The notes beneath the pieces are model-generated. The model made no database searches. It saw only the letters and a list, made by a program, of their open reading frames with translations, and was not told the DNA's origin. Positions 12,291 to 23,352 of a DNA stretch of 64,000 bases are shown piece by piece (within the stretch, counting starts at the first letter, position 1; every line of letters begins with the position of its first letter). Source of the stretch: Warburgia ugandensis (taxonomy: Eukaryota > Streptophyta > Magnoliopsida > Canellales > Canellaceae); the NCBI GenBank assembly GCA_035236585.1, contig CP141132.1, positions 25,379,445-25,443,444 on the forward strand. Reading direction: 5' to 3'. A program made the translations under genes and the position numbers.

Positions 12291-12870
12291 CTTTACAAGT
12301 ATTTTGGTAGAAATAAGAAGTCCATTTCACCATTAAGTTCATGCTTTATGATTGGAAATTACACTCAGGAAGGTGCTTTAATAATTATGACAAGTGCATG
12401 GTTCTACTAAACACTTTAATAATTGGAGTTAATTAAAATCTAAACTACTTTACTCTAACCTAGCCAAAATTTAAGGAAAGAAAATAAATTTAACAAAATA
12501 ACTTAGCAATTAACCAAAGCAAGGAAATAAACAAGGACATAAAGAAAATAAGTTAAACAAATAACTAAACTAAGAAAGTAAAGCAATTAAGAGAAACAAA
12601 ACTTTTCATTAATAACATGCAATGAAAATTACACATAGTAAGAAAGGAAAGACAAAGAAAATAAAGGAACTTCTTTCTAAAGTGTTTGCTATAGGAGTCC
12701 TTCATTGTGTCACTTTACTAGGCTCTTTACATGTCCTCTTCTTTCCTTGGGCTTGAATTCGGCTTTGCAACTCTCTTTGTTGTGTCACTCAACAAGGGCC
12801 TATACACTTCTATCCAATCCATCACACACTAAACTATAGCCCTTCTTTTCTCATCTCCTTAACTCAATAT
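12291..12870 (-). repeat. Athila LTR/leader fragment, inverted
   Basis: This interval is the reverse complement of about 27540-28170. Shared blocks include GGAGTTAATTAAAA, TTTACTCTAACC, the AAGCAAGGAAATAAAC-like run and TGTCCTCTTCTT. It abuts the chromovirus LTR at 12290 and ends where Gag/protease-like coding of the opposite orientation begins at about 12880. No gene. Confidence 0.5.
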
Positions 12871-12879
12871 ACTACAAAC

Positions 12880-13930
12880 CAATGTGATTAACCATGCTTT
12901 AGGAATGGTAAGAACCTTGGCTGCCACAGAAGGACATAAATTTCTAAACATTCCATTACTTAATGTCATCAAGGACACCCTTTCTTATGCCAAATTTCTA
13001 AAAAAATCTCTACACATGCAAGATAAAACATCAGGTGCAGAAGAAAGTAGATCTCATTGAGCATGCTAGTTCAATCCTATGGCACAACACCCCACAAAGT
13101 ATAGAGATCTAGCATGTCACACTATGTCTTGTGTGATTGGTGATCACAATGTTGATAGGGCTTTACTTGATTTAGGGTTGTATTAACCTATTTCCTTATT
13201 CAATATATAAGGAATTAGGCTTAAGCAAGATGGAAAGAACTACTGACGCATTACAATTGGCAGATAAGTCAGATAAAATTTCTCATGGTGTGGTAGAGGA
13301 TGTACTAGTTTAGGTTGATAAGCTCTTATTTCTAGTAGACTTTCTAGTCTTAGATACATAGCCTATAGTAAACCCTAGTTGTCAAATTTCAGCCATTTTG
13401 GGATGTACATTCTTGGCCATGTCAAATGCATAAACTATACGAATGGAAACATGCAGTTCTCCTTTGGAAACATGGATATTAAGCATAATGTTTTTAATAC
13501 TAGATAACCATACTCTGAAGATCATTTCAAATAAATATTGTGTAGAGTCTACCATCCTTCTCATCCTCTAGCTCTGATCCTCTAAAGGCTTGTTTCGCTC
13601 ATTTTGATCTTGATGATTTTGATATAGATAGTTCCATTGATAAAATAAATGGTTTACTTGATATTGCACTATTAGTGGACACTTCAAAATGGAAAGGAGT
13701 AGGACCCCTTACATTTCTTGACTTTCCATTTGAGCCTTTCCTTGTACAACACACACCCAATTTGAACCTACCATTTGTTCCAAAATGCATAAACTGTGAT
13801 AGCGTCAATTCATCTAATCCCTTGCCTGTTACCTCAAAGTCTTATATAGTACAGGAAGGAGATTCAATTATGTTGTGGACAAAAATGAACAAAATACATG
13901 GTGTATTGATGATAATCAAGAGGATTTAAG
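12880..13930 (+). pseudogene. Athila-lineage gag end and protease relic
   Basis: Three-frame reading shows a Gag C-terminus (FLNIPLLNVIKDTLSYAKFL, about 12930-12990), the linker NTPQSIEI, and a protease start GDHNVDRALLDLG at about 13140-13180. Later LQLADKSDK-like and VDKLLFLVDFLVL-like words appear across frames, then ILGHVK and MQFSFGNMDI (13405-13485). The segment after the protease, CFAHFDLDDFDIDSSIDKING (13589-13650), opens a frame that runs to 13929 and includes FLVQHTPNLNLPFVPKC. These are landmarks of Athila-lineage pol. Many stops and frameshifts are present and no RT follows: the relic fades out before the LTR at 14378. The same post-protease segment recurs inverted at 30590-30200. 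Confidence 0.75.
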
Positions 13931-14377
13931 AATTACTAATTCTTTACATTAAGAAAGTAATGAACAATCTTTTAGGGAAATGAAGAGTGAGCTTAGCCTT
14001 AGCATTCAAGAAGATGTAAGACAGGAGGAATATTTTGTGCTATTTGACGTTGGCATCCCATATACCTAATTTAACCAATCAAGGGGCCAAGTTCTCCAGC
14101 ATTGGTCTAAATAAATTCTCCTACACAGTAGTCAATCATGCTATATTGTTATTACCACCATATATTTCTAGGAGGAAAATGTATATGCACTACCATGAAA
14201 TTTTGAAATGGAGTGAGTTTATTGGAAACATCTTCAGAGTTAGTGTAGGTTAGGTTTCATAGATTAGTCAATTGTTTAGGTTAAGTGTCATATAGTAGTT
14301 ACATTTGCATTTCATTATAAATTTTGCATCTTTGTCTGCATCAACATATCAATGCACTATTTTGAGTGTAGGTACTA
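13931..14377. other. unassigned tail of the Athila relic
   Basis: AT-rich, with a 72-codon open frame (14035-14253) that has no recognised motif. It probably represents decayed Athila internal sequence. It ends at the TGTAACAACC start of LTR F; TACTA just before would be the candidate target site, but no partner was found. Confidence 0.35.
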
Positions 14378-16967
14378 TGTAACAACCATCAATTTTTGAG
14401 TTCCTTTTCATGCATTTATATTTCATCTTAATTGAAAAGGAATCAGCAATCAAGTTCCAGAAAATTGGATTCCATGGATGTGACCCCTTGAAAACTCAAA
14501 ATTTGTACTTGAAACTATCAAAAATAGAATTTACACATTGATACAATTCCATTAAAACTAATTTTGCATGAAACAGAGATCAAGGTTTAAAAACTCAAAA
14601 AGTTTAGTAATTTGAGAGGGGACCAAATTTGATAATGGTGCCCCCATTATTTGTCATTTTGTGACCTGTAGACGAATGTGCTATGGGAGGAATGGCAACG
14701 ACACGTAGACAATCATCAGTCTGGTCCCCCGTGCTATGATTACCCTACTAGCAAGCTTCCATTTGATCCTTCTGTCGTCTCCCCACTAACTATTTCTCTC
14801 CCTCCAGTCTAACCAGCCAATATGGCTATGCACATAAGCCACTCCCCTTCCTCGCTTGTTTCTCCTCTCCCACGCCAGTATCCCTCCCTTTCCCTTTCCA
14901 ATTTCCTTCTCTCCTCCCTTGATTGGGTTTCCCTTCTACATAGCTAGCTCGACATTCTGGTGTGAATTGGGCAGCCCCACGGGACTACTTTCCTCCCCTT
15001 ATTTCTCCTCCTCCAGTGATGCATTACGTGCGTAGCCCTTGTTCTCCTAGCCATCTTCTTACTCCAACACGGTCTAGACTACCCAACCAGCCGACACATC
15101 CAAACCCCCCTTCCCCTTTGTTTTCCACTATAAACAAGCTTTGGGTGGTGACCATATGGGAGCAACCATCACAATCCTCCCCACTGTCCTCCTCTTCCTT
15201 GCTATGTTGGAATGGATAGGCTGCATTGCAAGCACCCATCCTTCAAATTTGACCTCTTCCTGTACCCAATCTAGGAAGGCTCCCATAGATTTGAGATAGC
15301 CATTGCGAACCTCGTAACATGAAATATGTGACCAATTTGACCATCCGTCATGATTTGAACCATTCATTGTAATCTTCATAATGTGCAAATTGAGATCCAT
15401 AGCAGAGATCTATGATCTAGAGCATGGTTGAGGTGATCTGGTTGATCTTGATTAATGATTGAGATCGACAGAGTAAATAAGTATGAAATTGGATCAAATT
15501 CAACAATCAACACCACTCAATTGATTCATTGAGATTATTTAATTAGAAATGTATTCTTGGATCTAAGACAATCTAGTGGATGATTATGGCCAGATCGTTA
15601 TAGATAGCTTGGATTGAGCACCTTTGAGATGATCAGTCTATGAACTGAGAACACAGATAACTGGATATCTTTTAGATTTGCCTATGTAATGTAGGAATTT
15701 TACCTTAACCATTTAACTTCATGGATTTAACAATAATTAGCAAAAATTGACTATGATTTGCATATAAATGTGCCCAATTTATTGATTAAATGATAAATTC
15801 CCTAAAATTTACCTAATATGGATATGAATTATCAGCCAACCAGGGCAGCCTTCCCAAGGTTGTGAACCCTTGGATTGTGTTGAAAGACAATTTAGATCAA
15901 GAATTATAATCTTTATTTTACAACTAGAATTCAACTTGGATGAATAACTTGGATTCTAAATTAGACCTAGAAGTGATGTGTATCTAGGTAGAGAGATTAA
16001 TGTAGACCAATCCTAGAGTAAATTCTAATGCTATCCTGTGAGGTACAAACAAGCAGTTCTTCATTTGATGTAGGAGATGATAATTAATAATGGATATGTT
16101 TTTATTTTGAAATTACAAATCTTCATCCCATTAGCTTAGTATTTATAAATGAATGCCATGTATATATTTTTATACCGTGATTCCTGATGTGATACTAATT
16201 TCATTTGTGAGTGATGCACATACACATCATTTCATTGATTATCTTTTTTTCATGGAATGCATTATTTGACTTTGTTTGACTCATATTTTATAAGCAATAG
16301 TGAAGTTACATGATTTTAGTATTTTTTTCATAAGCTGTGAAGTCATTAAATGGTGATTATATTTTCTATTACATATTGAGGTGTGTGGATGCCTTGTTCT
16401 ATTGTTTATTTTTTGGTAGACTTTGTAGAGGAGGCTTGGTAGCTAGTCCTTGAGAGGCTAACCCTAGGATGAGGGGCAATGCTTTGGGATGGTGAGCCAC
16501 AAGTGGTGCTGATTTACATTATTTTACCAGAGGATTTCATATCAATTTCATCAATCTTGAGACTTCAAGTTATTTCTATGATTTAGCGAGTGTTTTTACC
16601 TTATGGTGATATGCTAGAAGGGATTTGGATCGGTCACCCACTCTATGACTTTGGGATTTCATAAGCACTTGCCCCATAGATAAGCAAACTTCGTAGGAAT
16701 TGGTATCATGAGTAGTCTACCCTATGAGTCCTATCCTTCCCCATGCATAATGGAAATTTAGTTTCTCATTCTAGTATTAATAGGTAATGATAGTTGGTAG
16801 ACCTTTGAATGGGTTATCGCTGCAGCATGGCTATCCATGTGATTATTATGTGTTTTCCATGCAGAGTGGTGAGTGCACTAGTATGGATATACTTCTAGGT
16901 ACCCATGATGTGGCAATGCTTAGTGGAGTGGTATGAGCACTCATGATTAGACATTCTTGTGTGTGGG
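14378..16967 (+). mobile_element. chromovirus-type LTR fragment F
   Basis: It begins TGTAACAACCATCAATTTTTG, the standard opening of these LTRs, and has a TATA-like CTATAAACA at 15128. From about 16428 it matches the reverse complement of 10690-10200 in the chromovirus 5' LTR: GAGGCTTGGTAGCTAGTCC, GGCTAACCCTAGGATGAGG, and finally ATGAGCACTCATGATTAGA. The homology stops at about 16967, so roughly the last 0.8 kb of the LTR is missing. A GATC-dense stretch lies at 15390-15640. The frames at 14962-15219 and 15128-15400 lie inside the LTR. Confidence 0.6.
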
Positions 16968-18400
16968 TGTAGAACCCTGGGTTTGTCAAACTTTTATTCA
17001 TTTTAATTTGGAAAGTAGCCAAAATTTCATTGTTTTTGTAAAACAGGATCAGAGTGATAATATAAATAAGTAGATTTTAAATTCATCAACTTCATCCCGA
17101 GTGTTACTAAAAAAACCTTTTATAAGTAAAATAATAATAATAATAATCTAACCTAAGAAATGGATAGAGATACATGCCATAGAATCTACCATGCAGTCAC
17201 AAATAAAGTCACAGTCCATAAAATTAATGGAGAATGATCATTACGACAGTTATCTGAAGCGTGAACAAAGTCTTAAGTTATAAACAACACTCAAAATGAA
17301 ACCTTAGACATGGATTTCTATCAAAAGTGATGACATAAAAAGGCATGTCTTGGCACCTTTGCCTTTCTAGTATCCTTCGCCCCTGAGCCACCTAGTATAG
17401 CACCTGAAATGTTAATCGTAGGGGGTGAGCAAAACAATAGCTCACAGTAGGGTGAAAAGCTAATACAAGCTAGAATTCCTATAATAGAATAAGCAATAGC
17501 AATATATAGCCTTTTGAAAAGAGTATATGATTTTATAAAAAGAGTGGTCAATACTAGTACAGCAAAGATCCTCTAAAGATTACTTAAATCAATAACAACA
17601 ACAAGGTCAAATGTAAACTTACAAATCTATTAAAATCAATGTATTAAACTGATGAAGCCAAACCAAAGCATAAAGCCTTCAATCCGCAAATGCACAAATC
17701 CATGTTCACATTGCTGTGGAAAATTGATCCCTCCCAATCAGGAAGGCATATAGTTTTGCCACCTTGGACAAGGTCTAAACTCTCGATGAATGACCCACAA
17801 ACACCTATGCTCGTATCGTCTTATTGTCATATACTAGCGACTACCATGGCCTCTACATCAACTCATAGATACTTGCATGAACCATGACTCACCAGACCTC
17901 GTGAGGACTACCCGGCTACCACTCAGAGCACTTCCCCATGAGAAGCTACTCTTACTACCTGCCATCTCCATCACAGGGCTGGTATCAAATCATCTCAGAG
18001 GTTAGTGACCAATTGCACCTCCTAGCATAAGGTCTCAGGACTTACAGCACACAACAGGCCTCTAGGCCTTATGATACTCATAGAGTAGCTGCAGAGCGAT
18101 CCATGACTTAAAACACTCCTAGAGTGCTGCCCAAAACATCAATGAAATCTATATCCATAAGGACTTATAGCTGCTTGTGGAGCTAGGCCTAAGCATCAAG
18201 AAAACTATATTCATCAAGACTTATGGCCACTAATAAAGTGCCTGCCAAACCATTGATAAAATCCATAATCATCAAGACTAAAAGTAGCTCATAGAGCACT
18301 TGCTAAGTATTAAAAAAATGAAAACCAGTGATTTCTAAAACAAACCCAAGGTATGGGAGACTCCACAAAACATTAATATTATGTTGTGTTGCGTACTACT
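16968..18400 (-). mobile_element. LTR fragment G, related to family D
   Basis: On the plus strand it opens TGTAGAACCCTGGGTTTGTC, equivalent to the 3' terminus of minus-oriented LTRs. From 17690 it matches 47930-48650 and 54270-54960 of element D (AATGCACAAATC, CCACCTTGGACAAGGTCTAAACTC, then the 58-base tandem repeats at 18125-18300). A GTGAGC/GCTCAC stem lies at 17425-17445. The rest of the LTR is missing after about 18400. Confidence 0.6.
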
Positions 18401-19504
18401 AGCATGTATATGGTGGTGTGAGATATTTTGTTAAACTATTTCTATCTTAGTGTGATACTTCAATGATCTTGGTTAGTCTATAAAGTTTAAGAGTTACATA
18501 ATATTTTTAATGTAGCATGTCTTCATTTTTATTTCAATATTTTAGTACTTATATCTTTGGTCTTGATGTTGTATTTAAATTAACATATGTTGGTTAGACT
18601 ACATGTAAAGTGATTATATTAAGTGACTCCTAGTCTAAGGAGGGATGTCTTCCCATTAAGGCAAAGCAAAGTTTCTATAACAATGCTAAGTGATAAGGCC
18701 TTACGTCATTAGTAGCTAAGTCTGAAGGTTCCTTAAGTCCTAACTGAAAGAACCCTTATAATGAGGTATGATCCATGGTTTATGAGGCTTTGTCGTAGTG
18801 TAAAATCTTGGTGGTTAATCCTAAATGAAGCATTATAGGAGGTTTCACTCTTAGGTTTTACGTAGTTTTCCAAATTGCCCAAGTTTTAACCTAAGGGCAA
18901 TTTGGAAATTTCTCATGATTTAGCCTAAATTACCTTTTTACCCTTTCTCTTGTCAAGTTTCCAATTTCTCTTGCATTAATCACCCTTTTAGTGAAATGGA
19001 AAATAATGTTTTATTAAGGGATTTAACTTAGTCCTTACTTAGAATTTTAACCAAGGGTAGTGTTGTAATTTCCTTCTTTTAGGCAAATTACCTTTATACC
19101 CTTCTTTATTTTTAATTTTTTAAGAATTAGTTGCATTGCTCTTATTACCAATGATATGTACTTAAAGTTCGGTTTTATTTCTAGCTCAACAAATACAGAT
19201 CTTACTAAATTTTCTTTATATTAGAATTCTACAGTTCCTGAAAATTCTAGTTTAGTCACATCCTTACACTGTAACTTATTGGGACTAGATATCTCAAATG
19301 ACTTAGAGAATTCCAATCATCTTCTTCCTCTTGTATGTGGTTTTCCAGCCATTACTGTGCATAGGGCAAGATGAATTTTGGTGCCATTTCAACTCCTCTT
19401 TATAAATTTACAATCTTTACTATCAAATTCATCATCTAAATCAAATTTCATTTAAAAATCTCAATCAAATAAAGCCAATTAAGATTAGGAAATTGGTATG
19501 TTTC
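18401..19504. other. unassigned AT-rich interval
   Basis: No gene. Recurrent words such as TTACCTTTTTACCCTT and TTACCTTTATACCCTT, and the AAGGAGG- block near 18640, recall the U3 parts of the neighbouring LTR families, so it may be decayed LTR, but I could not align it to a specific copy. Confidence 0.3.
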
Positions 19505-19823
19505 TGTGATGACCTGGGTTTCTGTAACACATTTTGTGATACATTTTTTAAAGGTAGGGCCCTTAGTAGTAAAAAAATTTTGGAAAACAAAGTAGCAGAA
19601 ATTCTTTTCTTTAGAATTTGTTTTGAAAAACCTAAGTCACCACTTCGTACATAACATAAGTAAATTTTTTATACAAGATAAAATTCCATTGAAGGAATAT
19701 ACTTTTATTAAATTCTAGAATCCATCCAGTGGTTCACAGTACAACCCATGTATCAGTACATTACATGTCCAAATTACATAATTCAAATTTCAAAGCTTAC
19801 CATACAATAAAAAATCTCAATAC

Positions 19824-19840
19824 AATACAATACAATGCTT
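19824..19840. repeat. LINE target-site duplication, left copy
   Basis: AATACAATACAATGCTT, matching 23336-23352 with one difference. C2 and C3 carry a single uninterrupted version of this site. Confidence 0.85.
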
Positions 19841-19893
19841 TAACTCTGCCAATGCCAATCCTCAGCTTGGATGAAAAAGGAGGAGGGTCTTGT

Positions 19894-20168
19894 GTTAGGT
19901 GCCAGCTGGCAAGGAAGAAGTTGAAGATGATTTTCTTATTTCTTTCTTACAAATGAATATGTATTTGTATATTAGTTTGTGAGGAAGAAATAAAAATCAT
20001 CTCCAGCTTCTTAAAACATGGAAACCCTTTTGTTAAGTGCCTACCAGTAAGGGTGAAGCTGAAGATGATTTTATTATTTCTTTTCCACTTGCACATGAAT
20101 ATGCATTTGTATATTAGTTTATAAGGAAGAAATGAAAATCATCATCAGCTTCTTAAAACTATGGTAAC
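19894..20168. repeat. two tandem 138-base fold-back units in the LINE 5' end
   Basis: Unit 1 starts at 19894 (GTTAGGTGCC) and unit 2 at 20032 (GTTAAGTGCC). Each is an inverted repeat: GAAGCTGAAGATGATTTT near the left edge pairs with AAAATCATCATCAGCTTC near the right edge of unit 2 (unit 1 has GTTGAAGATGATTTT and AAAATCATCTCCAGC). The arms are about 28 bases and the spacer about 45 bases, with ATGAATATGTATTTGTATA conserved in the loop. Confidence 0.85.
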
Positions 20169-20179
20169 CCTAACATGAC

Positions 20180-23100
20180 ATGAATCAAAAACTAACATTC
20201 CCTCGAGCTGGGGCGTTCCCCATAAGCGATGTGCTGCATCGGATCCTAGGTGCAGTGAAAAATAGGCAAGGGTTGCTAAGGCATTCTCCTAGAAGTTACA
20301 TGCTACATCGGATCCCAGGTGTAGTGAAAAAAGGACAAGGGTTGCTAGAGTGTCCCCTCGGAAGCAACGTGCTGCATCAGAACCTAGGCGCAGTGAAAAG
20401 TGGACATTGGTTCATGCCATGGAGGTTGAGAAAGGTGACAGTAAATAGGATGTCTCTAGAGCATAAGATTCATGTCGCCACATGGAATATAGGGACATTG
20501 ATAGGTAAGGGTTTGGAGTTAGTAGACATGATGAAACATAGGAGAGTCAACATCTCTTGTATCCAAGAAACCAAGTGGAAAGGGGCTAAAGCTAGAAAAA
20601 TAGATGGGTATAAATTATGGTACGTAGGAAAGGATAATAACAAAAATGGCATATGAATAATAGTGGATAAAGAATTAAAGGATAAAGTTGTGGATGTTAA
20701 AAGAATCAGTGATAGAATTATAATAATAAAACTTATCCTAAGAGAGTAGATTATAAATGTTATAAGTGCATACGCACCACAAGTAGGGTTATGAGACATA
20801 ATCAAGAGACAATTTTGGGAAGAAATGGAGGGAGTCATGCAAGAAATTCCCAACACTAAGAGGATATTTATAGGAGTAAACTTAAATGGCCATGTAGGAA
20901 AAGAAAAAGAAGGATATGATAGAATACATGGAGGGTATAGTATAGCTCAACGAAATGAGATGGAGGAGAATATCCTCCATTTTTCTTTGTCATATAACCT
21001 GGCCATTGCAAATACACTCTTTAAGAAGAGGGATGAACACTTAATAACCTTTAAAAGTGGACTTCATAAAAGCTAAATAGACTTTTTTCTACTTAGGAAT
21101 AATGAACGATCTATGTGTAAGGATTGTAAGGTGAGACTTGGTTAGAGTTTAACCTCACAACATAGGTTAATGGTTATGGATATCCCTATCAAAAGATGGA
21201 AGAAAAGAAATGAACTTAATAGGTATCCAAAAATTAAGTGGCAGAACTTAAAAGGAGAGAAAATAACCTCATTCACAAATAAGTTGATGGTAGAAGGAAA
21301 TTGGAACTATGAAACAGAAGTAAATACAATGTGGATTAATATTGCGAAGTCCATTAAGAAAGTGGCGAAAGATGTCTTAGGAGTATTTAAAGGTAAAAGG
21401 CAATTAGTAAAGGAAACATGGTGGTGGAGTGAAATAATGCAAAATGTTATTAAAGAAAAACAGATGTATTTTAAAGCCTGGTAGAAGACTAGAAATTATG
21501 AAAATTATGAACAATATAAGAATGCTAAAAAGGTTGCTAAGAGAATAGTAAGTGAGGCTAAAACTTAAAGCATATGATGAGCTCTATAATAGACTAAGAA
21601 CAAGAAAAGGTGAGAAAGATGTGCTTAAACTTGCAAAAGTAAGAGAATAGAAGGGCAATGACTTAGATCATGTTAGGTGCATTAGAAGCGTTGATCAAAA
21701 GGTACTAATCAAAGATGATGAGATCAAACAAAGGTAGAAAACATACATTTAAAAATTGTTAAAAGACAATGGCTCTAAGAAAATAGGGATTGAAAATACT
21801 ATAAATCTAAATAACATTGGATATTATAGACATGAACATAAGATTAGAATACCTGAAGTGAAAGAGGCCTTAAAAAAATGAAATCAGGAAAGGCCATGGG
21901 CTCGATGGTATACCAATAGAGGTTTGGAAGCATATGGGAGATATTGGGGTAGTATGGTTGACCAAGTTGTTTAACAATATTATAAAATTAAAGAAAATGC
22001 CTAATGAGTGGAGGAAAAGCTCTGTTTTACCAATTTATAAGAATAAAGTAGGTATACAGAGCTGCACTAATTATCGAGGAATCAAACTATGAGCCACACT
22101 ATGAAACTTTTTGAAAGAGTGATTGAGAAGAGGCTACGACATGAAACAATTGTATCGAAGAATCACTTTGGTTTCATGCTTGGGAGGTCTACCATGGAAG
22201 CTATTTTCTTACTAAGACAATTAGTAGAGAAATATAGAGAGGAGGAAAGACCTCCACATGGTCTTTATCCACTTAAAGAAAGCTTATGATAGAGTGCCTA
22301 GAGAGTTAATATGGAGGGTGTTGGGTGATAAAGGGGTTTTGCAGGGGTATATAGACATAATTAAAGATATGCATGAGGGAACAGTAACAAATGTTATGAC
22401 CACTAGGGGCGAGACTGGTGATTTTCCTGTCACGATAGGATTGCACCAAGGATCGACATTGAGCCTATACCTTTTCACATTGGTTATGGATGAGTTAACA
22501 AACCATTTGCACAAGGAGATTTCTTGGTGCATGCTATTTGCAAATGATATAGTTTTACTTGATGAGATAAGAAAGGGTGTAAACATAAAGCTAGAGTTAT
22601 AGAGAGAAGCATTAGAATCTAATGGATTTAAAATTAGATGAACTAAGACAGAATATATGGAATGCAATTTTAGCAAGGAGAGGAGTAGGAGTGGAACACC
22701 AGTCAAGATTGATAACTAAGAAGTCCCTGTAAAAGACCACTTTAGATACTTAGGATCAATGATTGATGAGAGTGGAGAGATTGAGAGGAAGGTTACCCAA
22801 AGAATCCAAGCGGGTTGGAACAAATGGAGATGTGCATTTGGAGTTTTGTGTGATCGGCGAGTGCCACTCAAACTAAAAGGAAAATTCTATGGGATGGCCA
22901 TAAGGCTGGCCATGCTATATGGACCAGAGTGTTGGGCAGTTAAGGAACATCCAGCTCATAGGATGAACGTCACAGAAATGAGGATGTTGAGATGGATGAG
23001 TGGTAAGACAAGAAAAGATAAAATTAGAAATGAAAATATTAGAGGAAATTTAAGGGCACCATTAATAGGTAATCAGATGAGGGAGATTAGACTTAGATGG

Positions 23101-23235
23101 TTTGGACATGTTCAAAGGAGACCAACAACAGCACTGGTTAGAAGGAGTGAGAAAATACAAGTAGAAGGTTTTGAAAGGATAAGGGGAAGGCTGCCTAAAA
23201 GAATGTGGATAGAAGTGGTGAGGAAAGATTTGTAA
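20180..23235 (+). pseudogene. RTE LINE endonuclease-reverse transcriptase (broken)
   Basis: The frame opens at 20180 and covers the 69-base repeats and the endonuclease N-terminus (VATWNIGTL at about 20475, CIQETKWKG at 20559-20585). It is stopped at 20654-20656. Endonuclease words continue (ISAYAPQVG about 20760, RIFIGVNLNGHVG about 20865). The RT domain begins near 21900 and includes NEWRKSSVLPIYKNK, NYRGIKL, VFIHLKKAYDRVPREL (22258-22305), GLHQGSTLSLYLF and CMLFANDIVLLDE (22528-22566). In the family the FIHL and FAND positions carry catalytic aspartates, so both sites look substituted. The last clean frame (22759-23235) holds the C-terminal FGHVQRRP segment. Several stops and frameshifts (about 20654, 21076, 21484, 21570, 22092, 22600) make it inactive. 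In an intact copy the endonuclease nicks the target and the RT copies the RNA there. Confidence 0.92.
20232..20438 (+). repeat. three 69-base in-frame tandem repeats
   Basis: Copies begin at 20232, 20301 and 20370, each opening TGCTGCATCGGATCC or a close variant. The period of 69 bases equals 23 codons, so the frame is kept. The translated units share LHRILGAVK / LHRIPGVVK / LHQNLGAVK. They sit directly before the endonuclease domain. Confidence 0.85.
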
Positions 23236-23335
23236 ATGTTGGGACTAAATGAAGCTATGGTACTTAATAGAGAGGAATGGAGGAATAAAATTCATGTGGC
23301 CAACCCCTAGTTAGGATAAGGTCTTGATGATGATG

Positions 23336-23352
23336 AATACAATACATTGCTT
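23336..23352. repeat. LINE target-site duplication, right copy
   Basis: AATACAATACATTGCTT, one mismatch to the left copy, immediately after the GATGATGATG tail. Confidence 0.85.

Larger units (their letters stand above)
19841..23335 (+). mobile_element. RTE-type non-LTR retrotransposon (LINE), full length
   Basis: A 3495-base insertion flanked by a 17-base duplication (19824-19840, 23336-23352). It has a structured 5' end (two 138-base fold-back units, then three 69-base repeats), one open reading frame with apurinic endonuclease and reverse transcriptase, and a short 3' end finishing in a GATGATGATGAA microsatellite, with no long poly-A. This layout and the conserved words (VATWNIGTLIGKGLELVDMM, QETKWKG) identify plant RTE elements. 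Both ends are present, so this is a complete but mutated copy rather than the usual 5'-truncated one. Confidence 0.9.

Noticed and set aside
15000-15240. Possible host 5' exon next to a TATA-like box
   Set aside because: The region starts and ends with chromovirus LTR homology, so the TATA is better explained as the LTR promoter.
20470-22706. Antisense frames of 128 and 140 codons
   Set aside because: They are shadows of the LINE endonuclease-RT frame.
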